A program made the position numbers and the translations under genes. The notes beneath the pieces were generated by a model, which did no database searches, was not told where the DNA came from, and was given only the letters and a program-made list of their open reading frames with translations. A stretch of 64,000 bases of DNA from Telopea speciosissima (Eukaryota; Streptophyta; Magnoliopsida; Proteales; Proteaceae): NCBI RefSeq assembly GCF_018873765.1, contig NC_057921.1:66577557-66641556 (forward strand), read 5' to 3'. Position 1 is the first letter of the stretch. Each line of letters starts with the position of its first letter. This document shows, piece by piece, positions 1 to 13,628 of this stretch.

Positions 1-474
1 TTGACCCTGACTTAGGGTCTGAAAAATTCAATCCTGACCCGCCCTCAGGGTCAGGCCGGGCTAACCCTGATTAGCCCTGATCATGGGTAGGGGGTAGGGA
101 GATGCATGGGCTGGACTGGGCCAGCGAAAAAATTATTAATTTTACGTAAAATAACACTATAAGAAAAAGTATTATATCACTTATTATCTTCATATATAAT
201 ATATTATATAACCAAAATGTGGGTGACATTTAAAATTTATAATGTATAAATTATATCAATATATATTTAATAGTATAACTTAAAATAGGGTCGGGCTGGG
301 CCGGGTCAGGCTCAGACCAAGGCGTCAATCCTGGCCAAACCCGACCCTAATTCAGGGCTAGAAATTTTCAGTCCTAACCCGTCTTTAGGGCCAAGATATC
401 TCAGACCAAGCCCTGATCGGCCTTAGGATGAGCCATGGAGGATTTGGACCGATAGGGCCAAACTTGCACCCCTA
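1..474. repeat. Right-hand part of a dispersed repeat rich in 'gaccctga' units
   Basis: The stretch is built of degenerate repeats of gggtc/gaccc and ccctga motifs around an AT-rich core. It ends with a terminus reading like gcaagtttggcccta on the minus strand, a common end of hAT-type non-autonomous elements in plants. The left end lies outside the window, so neither terminal inverted repeats nor a target duplication can be confirmed. No coding potential is seen. Confidence 0.5.
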
Positions 475-1296
475 GTATCAACTCTAGTATATTAATTTGG
501 TTTTGTTCCAATTAAACGGTTTGGTTTCAATATAGTTCATACTGAAGAAAAAAAAGGACATCCCAGTGCTCAAGGCTCCTGCCACTACAAGGTCTCGGAG
601 GGGCAATACCGATTCAATCAAAATATATGAACGCCAATTTCATGCTTTGAACAAGACGAAAGTATGGCACACAGTGGGGAGCTGGAGAGAATTGATTGTG
701 AACTGTTAAGGTTGACACAGATCATATACGCTATGTCTAGAAGGTAGGAAAAGAAAGAAAAAACATCATAGACAAAAGTAATAATGATAATAATAAGGGT
801 TATTAAAGAATGTTCTCTGGTCGCATGATTCTTCCAACCAAACAGATGAGTGCGTGAAATTACCACCCCCTCCCTCCTTAAATAAAAAATCTTATTCATG
901 TTGATGTTTCTACTCATACTCTCATTGGTCCCCACGTTGGTACAGATTAAAGGTAAAACAGTAAAAAAAATTACATTTAAAGAAAATCAAGGACATAATT
1001 ATCTAAAAAGGCGATCCATCCATGCCTATCCATATCAGTTTCATATCAGTTTCCAGGGTAACGATACCAATTCGAGATGCAATTAAACCATGACAGTAGC
1101 ACTTTTTATGGATCCCAGTATCCCACCAAGACTCACAGGTCATTTCCCTCGCCATAAAATGGTTTGGTTTGGATAAGTTCACCCGGGAAAGCGGACAGTT
1201 ATTTCACTTGTCCGTGTCTGGGTTCAAGGGACAGTGCACCGCACACATCCCAGTGGCTGTGTCTTTCCCCATATATATATATATATATATATGAAC
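475..1296. other. Intergenic, no gene recognised
   Basis: AT-rich sequence with short chance ORFs on both strands and a short (AT)n run near 1269-1291. I see no domain, splice-bounded exon or element terminus here. Confidence 0.5.
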
Positions 1297-1990
1297 ATCG
1301 ATCCCATTCCCTGAATCAGACGATAATCTGGTGCAAACATTGCGTGTGGAGGGAAGACATGAAGAGAGAGAAAAAAAATTAAGAAAATTTTATGTCTATT
1401 TTTCTTATTTCTTTTCTCTCTTTTCATGCCTTCCAAACATAGCGTAATGGAAATGCCGGAGTAGCACTTTTGTGGATCTCCTTTTGAGGTAATTTCCATG
1501 GCCATCTCTAGTCTACTGGAACTTGCCAGCCATTCGAGTGATCGATTCAGATTTGAAACAAAAACCCTAAAATGGGTATGTGTTTGCAACCGTTTTTAAT
1601 TTGATATATATGTCAGTCACCATGGTCAGGTTGGATTTCAAAGCCAAGGATTTACTTCTTTTTCTTCCTATTCTACACTTCTAAATTTTTATTTTCTTGA
1701 TAGGCGATTGATGATCTTTGATCGGCAAAGAACCCCAAACTTCAAGCAAGGAATAGGGAAGGCCCTCTATTGAACCCATGAGTTTTCTTTCGTTCCCATT
1801 TTTGCTTCTTTACGATTTCTGTTTTTATTGCTTATTATGATCTTTAATCATAAATTCCTTCTGTTTTTAATGAATGTAATAATTTGGGATCCCAAATGAT
1901 TTCTCGGGTCCTCATCCGTTCTCTTCAAATATTTATTTATTTTTCTAGGTTTTTTACTTTACTTCACTTTGTTCTTTTTATTTGTTTTGT
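1297..1990 (+). repeat. Diverged duplicate (copy A) of the Yippee-like gene's upstream/5' leader
   Basis: This segment follows the same order of words as 2733-3715: a 'catcgatcccat' start, a 'gccttccaaacata' block, 'aatgccggagtagca', a 'gtatgtgtttgcaa' block, and a tract around 'tatgatctttaat' and 'acttcactt'. The copies are clearly diverged, with many substitutions and small gaps. Copy A is not followed by a Yippee exon, so it is an orphan duplicate of the upstream region. Confidence 0.6.
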
Positions 1991-2732
1991 ACTGTTTTAG
2001 GTCAGATTTGGTATGATTGCTATTTGGATTTTGGATTGATTTCAAGAAATTGAAATTGTTCTCGTTGCATCAATCTAAATTATTTCAAGAATAAGAATTC
2101 CATTTTGTAATTCAATTTCTAAGAATTTATTCTCTATATTTCTTTGAGAGAGGGTGGTGGTGGTCAGACCATCAAGAGAAGAAAAACGCTCATTAAAAAG
2201 CAATAGTGAAATCAATTTCAATTTCAAAATCAAAACAACTCTTAAAATATTTCAGAATTTCTATTCCATTTGTTTTTTGTTTTACATAAATAAATGGGTA
2301 AAAATCAAACTAAACAATTTGCAAAATAAATTCATCCCACAAAAGCGAATAAAAATCGAAACTGAATTGACCCAAGTCAATTCTGCTTTGGTTTTGAAAA
2401 TTTGTTCCTATTGCAGGTTGATTCAATTTTGGTTTCTGCATTCTATATCTTGAATTGAACTGAAATCAAACTAAACCGATTGACACTCTTATTCAAAACT
2501 AATGTTATTTCTCTCACCATCTCTAGTAGTTAAACATTTTAGTTTAGATAAATTCATGATGTAATAGCTAGGGGCAAGAGATGGCACTATGGATGATATT
2601 TTTTTAATTCATAAAGAATGGACTGATAATTTGACACGAGTTTGGGTCTAGACGCATATGCCAAGCGTCCAAACAACTTTCTTTTCCCCAATAGATATAC
2701 ATCAAAACCTAATCCATCAATTTTTTTTATAA
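1991..2732. other. Intergenic between the two leader copies
   Basis: AT-rich sequence with no recognised gene. The longest plus-strand ORF (about 2154-2453) is a lysine- and asparagine-rich reading of AT-rich DNA and has no recognisable motif. Confidence 0.5.
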
Positions 2733-2771
2733 AGATCGATCCCATGCCTTGAATCGACGATAGTATGATGA

Positions 2772-3033
2772 AGCATAAGTAAGGGTGTAAATGAATAGCC
2801 GAAATCTGTTTAGCACTATCTGAATCCCTTCGAAAGCTAAACGGATGCGGATACGGGTAGGCTATAGCTATCCGAAAAGCTATATTTACATGTAAACGGA
2901 TAAAATATCCGATCCGTATCCGTGTCTGTATCCATTTAGCACTATTCGAATCCATCCGATAGCTAATCGGATGCGGATGTGGATATAGCACTATCCGAGC
3001 CGAATCCGATCCGTTTACAGCCCTAAGCATAAG
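2772..3033. mobile_element. hAT-like MITE with 8-bp target duplication
   Basis: The element body is 2780-3025. It starts with taagggtgtaaa and ends with tttacagcccta, which form an inverted repeat. It is flanked on both sides by the direct repeat agcataag (2772-2779 and 3026-3033), the 8-bp duplication expected of hAT insertions. The interior repeats 'atccgatccg' and 'gcggatacgg' motifs and has no coding capacity. The element at 16505-17149 has the same ends. Confidence 0.85.
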
Positions 3034-3492
3034 ACAAGAAAAGAAAGAAAAAATCTAAAAAACAAAAAAGAGAAAGAACGCAACCCAATCGTGCCAAACA
3101 CACTATCTGTACGTCCTGACACACAGAGATGCATAAAATGATCATGATACCCCTGATCATTTACAGAGTTAGTGTTCCAAGGAGTGCGCTGTTCATTTAG
3201 CGTGTCCCTGTGTGTGGATGGGCAGAGGGGCGTGGGCTGTGCGATCACGTTGCATTCTCTTTCCCCAAAAGTAAAAAATCAGAAAAATCTATATCAATTT
3301 TATCTTATTTCTTTTCCGTCTTTTCTTGCCTTCCAAACATAACATATGGAAATGCCGGAGTAGCATTTTTGTGGATTTCCCTGTGAGGTGAGGTAATTTT
3401 CCTAATTTCCATGGCCTTCTCCAGTGGAAGTTGTCCAAACACTTCAGGTTTGAAGATTCTCTGAAAACCCTAACCATCACTGTTGACAACAT

Positions 3493-3494
3493 AC

Positions 3495-3540
<46 letters not shown>
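3493..3540. repeat. (CT)n microsatellite
   Basis: A nearly uninterrupted CT run in the putative 5' leader of the Yippee-like gene. Pyrimidine-rich tracts like this are common near plant transcription starts. Confidence 0.85.
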
Positions 3541-3543
<3 letters not shown>

Positions 3544-4244
3544 GGGTATGTGTTTGCAATCATTTGACTTATGTAACCATTAGTTTTCTTTGTTTCATTT
3601 CCATTTTTGTTTGTTTACAATTTCTTTTTTACTGCTGAATATGATCTTTAATTATAAATTCGTTATGTTTTTCTGGGTTTTTTATTTTTACTTCACTTCG
3701 TTCTTATTTGTTTTTAGTAATTTCGACATTATTGGACTTTAAACTCCTTATACCTACCCTGTCTTTTCAACCCATTAATTTATGGCTTTTATTTGGGTTT
3801 TTAATATCTTATTTCAATGCTACACTCAAGCTTTTATCTTATTCTTTCTTGTTCCTTTTCATTATAACTTTACCTAATCCTTACTCAATTCTCCTGCTCT
3901 GATTATGTTTCTCTGCGACCAGAACTAGGAGGAAGAACCCCTTAATTTTTTCCGTTTTGTATGATAAGTTTTTCAAGGATTTAGGTTATTTTCCTTCTTG
4001 TTCTTTCGATTTGCCGTGTTTATTTTTTATTTTTTTGGGTGAATACGTGTTTATTTTTTAAATTCGTACGGGTTAATTGAATTTCTTACCTGAATTTTTT
4101 GGTTTTGGGGGAATGATAATTTCCTGCGTGTTCCGATTTCTGTTTCCTTGAACTTCTTTTTGATTCAAACGATTGGGTCTTTACCAGAGATTTCGATTTT
4201 TGAGAGCATTAAAGGGGGTTAGTTAGTGTTAAGCTTTTCCTTCG

Positions 4245-4939
4245 ATGGCGGAATTGGTTGGGCCTCGCTTGTACAGTTGCTGTAATTGCCGAAACCATGT
4301 TTCCCTTCACGACGACATCATTTCTAAAGCTTTTCAGGTGAATTCTTGCACTACTGCTCTTATAATTCATAGATTGGTGTTGAATTTTTTTTGGGATTTG
4401 GAATGGCTAGTCCCTCTTTTGCTCACTCCCCTCTGGAAATAATTAAGCAGCAGAAAGAAGGGAGGCAATTAAACTCATTCACAACTATAATAGGTTCCAT
4501 GTGAGATTAAGAGCAACCACTCTAAAGTCTCATGGATTTCAGATTTAAGTGCTTTATTCTCCTTCTTCCTTCTGTGTTTGTGTGAGAGGGATAGGTGGAG
4601 GAACACAGATGTAATTTCTTTTTTATCAAAAACAATTTTTTTCATTCAAACAAATTGTGATATGCTCTACCTCTTTTTCTTGTATCAAATATTCTTCTAA
4701 AACAATTTTAGGGGAGAAACGGGCGAGCCTTTCTGTTCTCCCATGCGATGAACATAGTCGTGGGTCCAAAAGAAGACAGGCATCTCCTGACTGGCCTCCA
4801 CAGTGTTGCTGATGTCTACTGCTGTGAATGCCGTGAGGTGTTGGGTTGGAAATATGAGCGAGCTTATGAAGCAACACAGAAGTATAAGGAAGGGAAATTC
4901 GTACTTGAGAAATCGAAGATGGTCAAGGAGAACTGGTAA
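4245..4939 (+). CDS. Yippee-like zinc-binding protein, two exons
   Basis: Exons are 4245-4337 and 4712-4939, separated by a GT-AG phase-0 intron, giving 106 residues. The Yippee fold is visible: a first Cys-X2-Cys at residues 12-15, a second at 68-71, and the family signature GWKY at 76-79, followed by the K/E-rich tail ending in ENW. Length and motif spacing match typical plant Yippee-like (YPEL) proteins, small single-domain proteins thought to bind one structural zinc. Their role in plants is poorly defined. The animal relatives are nuclear or centrosomal, and the fold resembles the substrate-binding domain of cereblon. The start is the first ATG before the conserved region, with no in-frame upstream alternative of note. 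The nearest upstream sequence is a duplicated leader segment (copy B). I see no truncation or frameshift. Confidence 0.93.
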
Positions 4940-7071
4940 CCACTTGTGGTACCTCTTTCATGAATCGCAGTGCTGTTGTAAGTTTGTCAGATTTCAATTC
5001 TTCTGATGTTCGGCTTGTACAGAATCTTCACCAATTGAAATATTTTAGTCTTTTGTTCTTCTCTGTGCATTCTTGTTTCTATGTCTAGTCTGAAAGTTGT
5101 GTACTGTAGACTTGATTAATTACTCTGTAAGTAAACCTTCAACTGCCACTTCCTAATGTGATGAAAGTTCTTTATTAGAATACTCTACCTCTTGTCTGTG
5201 CCCAGGTGAATGTGTATGGTATGAAATAAAAATGCAAGTATGATTAACAACTTTCTATCATGTCTCTTCCAATGTTGCATTTTGAGTTTGAGTGGACATT
5301 ATGCTGGACTAATACTATTAGATCGCAGTTTCATGCTAGGTTGCTTCTCGGATGTAAAGTTATATTTCTACTTTTCTCAAACCTGTTTATATTGCCAAAT
5401 ATATACACTTCTTTGTGCTGTGATTAGTTCTATTTCCGGAAATTTTCTGGATCAGCCCTCAATATGTTAGGCCTGAAAGTTTAGTTTTACTGATGGGATC
5501 GTGCACACAATTTGTGGCTAGAGTTAAGAAGTTGGGCGTTGCATGCATGTTCCTTGGAAGTGTTGATGAAATGTTTTCAGTATTGGGCATTTTCTCTCCC
5601 TTGTTGTATAATGATGTGGCATCCATAATTTTCCTAATGTGAGGTAATCCAGTTTTGCTTTCAGAAATAATTTCTATGTTCAAGTTTTCTTAGTCCTCTT
5701 TTAGTGTAAGAAGTGTTCTACCTCTACTGTGGCCTTCGGATGAGAAGTCTCATATTTGATGTAATCAACTTCAGGCATGTAGACTCAAATCAGCAAGTTG
5801 CTGCGGAAATAGGTTTCTTGGAGCATCAAATAACCCAATTCATGTTTTTGGTTTTTAGTTATTGGGGGGAGGGAGGCTGGGCAATATGGGACCTCCTTTG
5901 GGGTCAGCTGGCCACTTCAGATCAAAGAGCACAGTTAGTATAGCATAAGGTGCATTGGAAGTAGTAATTAGATATTTAGATATCAATTATGTTCTTTGAC
6001 TTTCTCCTCTTTTGGGTTGTACTAGGTATTTTGGAAATTTGGTTTTGATATATTCCTGGTTCAAGTCTGGATTTAATTGTTTCCATTTTTTTGTTTGAGC
6101 TTTGTTTGGTCTAGTTTAGGCTAAAGTTATTTGGGTAGTCTATGGTAAGTTGGGGGGGGGGGGGGGGAGTTTTTGGTTTTCAAACTTAAATTTTATGTAA
6201 GAGTCTCAGCTCATGAATTCTTCTCTAAGCAATTGGGGGGAAGCATTGTAAGCATTCCCTTTCCTCCTACCTGTCATATGTTTTATGAGAAAGTCCAGTT
6301 TTACTACTGTAAAATTTTAGTGCATGTCTGGAGGATGTTCTAGCCATTGTGTCTTCTTCGTCAGGAGTATTACTAATTAGTAGACTTCATAATTCAATAC
6401 ATTCCTCTTTTTCTCTTCATATTTTAACTGCAGCATACTTGGTTTTGCTGCTGTTTATTGAACTCAACTGATTCTATTGATTGATTGCTGTTTATTCTTT
6501 CTTTCTTTCTTTGTTTTTTTGGGTACTCTGTTTTATTTAGGGAAAAGGTTCCCTGAGCCTCTGGGGCAGGGTACTCTAGCACTTTTGTCTCTATCTCTCT
6601 CTTCACATGAAATGACTTGCTGCCTTCCTATACACGATACTTTTTTGACACACCTCATTGGTGAGCTCCTCTAGACCCGCTTGCTCAGAGAACCCTCTCC
6701 CTTTATTTATCTAATTCTGAACCCAAAGGTTTTCATCAACAAATCTTGGACTGACTTCGACTAAATGGCCGACCCATTTGTTCTGTTCGACTCTATATAA
6801 CTTGCTATCTAACCTTGCTGCACTCTACCTTTTACCTTTTACAGGAATCCATTCTAGACCTTTTGCTAAATTCCTCTTCAAATCCTAGAATTCAACTTTT
6901 AAAGCCCAAGTAGTTGCTGGATTTCCATGCACCGCAGTTATAGATGTAATTACTTCTGATTGATCAGCTATCAGTCATCAATCTTTTCCTCTAAACCAAA
7001 GTAAATCTTATCCTGCATTAATGTAGCTCCAAAACTGGAAGGATTCTTAAAACTACACTAATGACCAGGAT
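4940..7071. other. 3' flank of the Yippee-like gene and intergenic sequence
   Basis: T-rich sequence that probably contains the Yippee 3' UTR. It includes a poly-G run near 6153-6167. ORFs of 60-76 codons occur on both strands but lack motifs. No gene is recognised. Confidence 0.5.
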
Positions 7072-7311
7072 CTATATACAAGTCAATAGAATCCAACTAT
7101 GGGCATATATAACAATGAGAAATAATAAGTTCAGTAGTCCCAAACCCATATATATTGCTACAATGTAGCCATTGAATGAGTGACCTTTTGCTGCCACTGC
7201 ATTTCTTGTTGTTCCACTGATTGCATCAAGCTCCTTTTGGACTGCCATCTCATGCTCTGCCATCCAGGACACCAGCAGGTCTTTGATTTCTTTTGAGGAA
7301 TGCTTGAAGTT
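7072..7311 (-). pseudogene. Orphan exon-like segment with a C-terminal membrane helix
   Basis: On the minus strand an open frame runs from an acceptor-like 'ttaacag' (just above 7311) to a stop at 7072. It encodes about 79 residues with no ATG at the frame's beginning. The first half is charged and looks helical (around 'KEIKDLLVSWMAEHEMAVQK'). The second half holds one strong hydrophobic segment (around 'GLGLLNLLFLIVIYAHSW') near the C terminus. This arrangement resembles the last exon of a tail-anchored coiled-coil protein. I do not recognise the family and found no partner exons nearby, so it is probably a gene remnant, or the last exon of a gene whose other exons I missed. Confidence 0.3.
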
Positions 7312-9949
<2,638 letters not shown>

Positions 9950-10490
9950 GGCACGATGATTACTTCCCTCCGCGGTGGAAATGACGTGGCAGTCAATTGA
10001 AGGTTTGTGGAACATGTCAGGACCACGTCATCTCCGTTTGGTCCTACAAAGTTCCGGCCACATCTCCGATTATTCTAATCTCCTCGTCCCCCTCTTTCGT
10101 CAAGGAATGAAAGCATTTTTGGAAGCAAAAGAGGGTAGACGACAAAATACCTGCCACATGTACGACACGTCAGATAAAAACTTAACTACTGATTATTCCA
10201 CGTGTATACCACTGAATGGTAAACTCGGACTCCCAGTCTCAGAACCCAAAAAAAGAGAATTTTTTGGGAGAACAGCCCAGGCCCCAACAATGCCACGTAG
10301 GAAATATTTTTTCGTTTTCATAAAAGACATTTCCTGCCAATAGTCATAACTCTAGGCCAGGAGAAATGATTACTGGAACAGTCCCTTGGTTTCTTCCCAG
10401 TGGGACCACCTTGTCCTCTCTCTGTTATACTTGTCGGTTTGAGGAGGCCCAGGTGGGGTCCTTGGAACAGTGAACGTCATCACACGTTTT
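9950..10490. promoter_or_regulatory. Cluster of ACGT-core (ABRE/G-box-like) motifs
   Basis: About eight ACGT cores fall in roughly 540 bp: aacgtggc (9950), gacgtggc (9983), ccacgtca (10023), acacgtca (10165), ccacgtgt (10199), gccacgta (10292), aacgtcat and cacacgtt (10470-10490). ABA- and light-responsive plant promoters carry such cores bound by bZIP/bHLH factors. No gene is recognised immediately on either side, so a regulatory role is an inference. The 122-codon plus-strand ORF inside it has no motif. Confidence 0.35.
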
Positions 10491-10599
10491 AACTTTCAAA
10501 AAAAGAGTCCTCGTTAAAAGAGCTATGCAATTGTAAAATAAAAAAGGTTAGGGTTATTAATCCTCATGATTCAGTGATTCACCACCTCAATCCCGAGGT

Positions 10600-10870
10600 T
10601 TTAAATTAAGGTATCGGTAACGGGTGACGGTATCGGTATTGTAAACAAGGAATCGGGTCCAGTCGATTTGGATCTGAGTCCCTTTTGAATTGGTTAGCAT
10701 CGGTCAAACTCAGCTTAAAACCTAGGAATAGAACGTGATTTTTTTTCGGTAAAAAATAGAATGTGAATTGACCATTCCGAAAAGAAGAATCAGGATTGAC
10801 CTCGACGAATATTGATTTGACCGATTACGGTTTCTGAAACCGTGACTGGGTCTCAGTTGAGTCACAATAT
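10600..10870. repeat. Degenerate 'ggtatcgg/accgat' repeat block
   Basis: The sequence repeats variants of ggtatcgg, gattcgg and accgattacgg. Similar blocks occur near 7600, 17600, 18540-18730, 49230 and 49780-49950. This looks like one worn dispersed repeat family in this genome. Confidence 0.4.
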
Positions 10871-11123
10871 TGATCCACCTTGCACCAATGACCACCACCA
10901 ATAGGGGGACGGAACGCAGGGACCATGTGTGCACAGTAGTCAATGAGAGTGTATGTTGTGGCACAGTAGTGAGTGCAATTTCTATCATTCATGGGGATGG
11001 GGCAATCATTTCACTCTCCACTGTGTTTGGGCATAGTTCTGCATCCCATGGAGAGAATTTTTCTCCAAATATTTAATTCATAACCATGATTATCATAATT
11101 GATGGATTATTGAGACTTTACCC

Positions 11124-11556
11124 TACTCACATGTCATTGGTTACGACATTATAAATGTAAATCGTTAATGGGCCTGAGGCCCAGTTGAGCCGAAAATGAG
11201 AGAGAGAGAGAGAGAAGGACGATCACTTAAGTGACCAATCCCTCCTCTAGGTGGCTTGATGTAGCCTATAAATATACTTCGTAGGCTTAATCCTAAATAA
11301 GGATTAATTGATTAGATCTCTCCCTCTTTCAAGTCCTGTGTTATTCTAGGATTTTCATTCAGTTGCCCAGGATTTTGTGGTGTGGAGTTCTCTGTGGAGA
11401 AGTCTGTAGAGATTGTGTGGTGCTCGTAACTACAAGCCACATTCGATCATCCCTTCCGCTGTGATTTCATTCGATTCAGATAATTCCTAAACCTCTTTAT
11501 ATATGGAATAGGATGCATGTTTCCCTAACAATAAAAAATTATACTCACATGTCATT
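11124..11556 (+). mobile_element. 403-bp retroposed segment with 15-bp target duplication
   Basis: The 15-bp direct repeat tactcacatgtcatt occurs at 11124-11138 and 11542-11556 and brackets a 403-bp insert with an A-rich 3' end (aataaaaaatta). The insert holds a GA run, a TATA-like 'cctataaatatactt' and a T/C-rich leader-like tract, so it resembles retroposed LTR or promoter sequence. Fifteen-base duplications point to LINE-type target-primed insertion rather than integrase. No ORF is seen. Confidence 0.6.
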
Positions 11557-13034
11557 TACACCAAAAAGAAAAAAAAAAACTCGTGTTAGGAAGGAAAGAA
11601 AATGTGAGAAGGTGCATGAAACTCAAAGCTTGCTAAATTTATTTCGTCTTGGGTACTAGAGGGAATGTGGCTCCCAGTCCATCATTGGGTAATTAGTGCT
11701 GGGTGCCTTCTCTAATATCTTTGCTTTTGCTAATAAATGAGCTCTATATATTTTTATCATAAAAGCTATAGCTTGTAAGTTCAAAGTAGAAGACTTAATC
11801 TCCTCATCAAAAAGAAAAAAAAAAGTAGAAGACTTAATCACAAGTTCAAAGTAGAAGAGGGGGAAAGGTCTGCCCTAACCATCTTAGGCTACATTTTTTT
11901 GGTTAAAAAAAAAGAGAAAAAAACAAAGAACAAAAATTAAAAGGAAGTAAAGCCAAAATATTCAAATCCGAAACATGAAATGATTTGGAGTTTGTGATAT
12001 AAATTTTATTTTTTTTTTTTGTAAGAATTCGTGATATAACCATGCATGTGAGGTAATGATTACAAAATTTTCTTTGTTAAGCTTGAAACAATGCAAAATT
12101 TGTATTGCATTGCCCACTTTTGCTGCAAAAAGCCACTGAGATCTCCTAAGCTCTGCCCTAACACACATGATCAAGGAAGAATGAATTACCTCACCAAGAG
12201 AAATTCAAGTTCAATCAAATTTCAAATAAATCTTCTATCTTTATAAGGTTAACAAAATGTGTGCAAATTAAAAAAAGCAAAGAACAAAAAGAAGGGTAGA
12301 TAAAAGCTAGGTATGATGAGTGATAACTGAAATGATACAGATCCTTGGCCATGCGGATTAACTGTGGACCAGCTTCAGGATAGTGAGATTTGTGAAAAGG
12401 AAAAGAAAAAAGGTGGCATATTGCATGCATGTCTTCATGGTTAGAGGCTTAGCTTAGAGATTAGGGACCAGGACTCCTTCCCTGTGTGATCTCCTTCAAT
12501 TCCTTCCCAAGAATGCGTTGTTCCTTCTGAATTGTTTCTCCTTATCTCTTCCCATAAGTACAAGATATATAATGATCAGAGGAATCTCGATATATATGCG
12601 GCCTACTCAAATCTTCACTCCCAATAAATAATTTTCTTGAAGATAAGGAAAATGAATTTGTCCTGCCTTCTTAGGATTAAAATCCATAATATATTTTCTG
12701 GTCTCAACAATCACTATAGACCTAAAAATGTGATTAATTTGAAGGAAAACAAAGAGAAAAATAGACACAATCACCTAACATGGCCATCTCATAAATGTTG
12801 GGACTCCCCCTCAAAACAAGAGCACATGTAGGAACTGAAATCTTTGATCCCTAAGAGATTCTCAACATCCTTGGAACACTAGAGTTGCCACTTCCCCGTT
12901 TTACTACTGCTTGATGGGACTCTGATAGAACTCATCCTTAAAAGTTAAACCATTCAAAAGAGGGTAACCAAATCCTTATAAACTTGTTAAAAAATGCGAT
13001 TTTACAGAAGAAAAATGAAGAGAAAGAGAAGAGC
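11557..13034. other. Intergenic, no gene recognised
   Basis: AT-rich sequence with A-runs and a short local duplication of 'aaaagtagaagacttaatc' near 11785-11840. No domain or element terminus is recognised. Confidence 0.45.
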
Positions 13035-13628
13035 AAGCACATGACAAGATTGGCACCAACACCATAGCTGAACTAAGAGCTTTGAGGGATGGGCTTAAGC
13101 TCTGTGAAAGCCTAGGATTCAAGGAATTTCATGTTAATTCGGATTCGTTGACAACAGTGCAGTCCATAGAGAAAGGGAACATATGGGAATTGGAAGGGCT
13201 GGTATTGGTTTCAGGAAGTATTGGGTTTGGTCGGCTCTCTAAAACCGATGATAGAGTTCACCTTCAGAGAAGGCAACAGGGCTGCAGACTGTCTGGCAAA
13301 TTTAGCTTGTGAATGGAAGAAGGATTCCACGTTCTATGGGGAATCACGATTGCCTCAAGAGCTGCGGCGAATTGCTCACAAGGACGCTATAGGACTTCCG
13401 ATTATTATAGTTTAAGATTGGTAATTATGTATGGGTGGGGGTGAGCTCTATTAGGAGCGTTTGAGTGTTTGCGTTTGAGCTTCAGGTCAACTTGGGTTAG
13501 GGGTAAGGCGGGTATGTCCCCCCCTCTTGTACACCTATTCTTTTTTATTGATTAAATAAAATCGCAAGGGCTGGCCTGAGTTCCAGAGAAAATTCGGGGT
13601 TAGAAAAAAAAAAGCACATGACAAGATT
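13035..13628 (+). mobile_element. 5'-truncated LINE tail with RNase H remnant
   Basis: The direct repeat aagcacatgacaagatt (13035-13051 and 13612-13628) flanks a 560-bp insert that ends in an A-run. From about 13055 to 13410 the insert encodes the plant LINE-type RNase H (RVT_3) region: 'AELRALRDGL', 'VNSDSLTTVQ', then 'EGNRAADCLANLA'. The motifs lie in two frames separated by a frameshift near 13210-13225, so the copy is dead. A 3' UTR with aataaa follows. The 5' truncation and long target duplication are the normal signature of LINE insertion. Confidence 0.8.

Larger units (their letters stand above)
2733..3715 (+). repeat. Copy B of the duplicated leader, adjacent to the Yippee-like gene
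   Basis: This is the second copy of the segment at 1297-1990, interrupted by a 246-bp MITE at 2780-3025 and expanded by a CT microsatellite at about 3493-3540. It lies directly upstream of the Yippee-like start codon, so it probably supplies that gene's promoter or 5' leader. The position of any leader intron is not resolved. Confidence 0.6.

Noticed and set aside
9975..10343. 122-codon ORF
   Set aside because: No recognisable motif, no splice context; more likely chance in a slightly GC-richer regulatory stretch.
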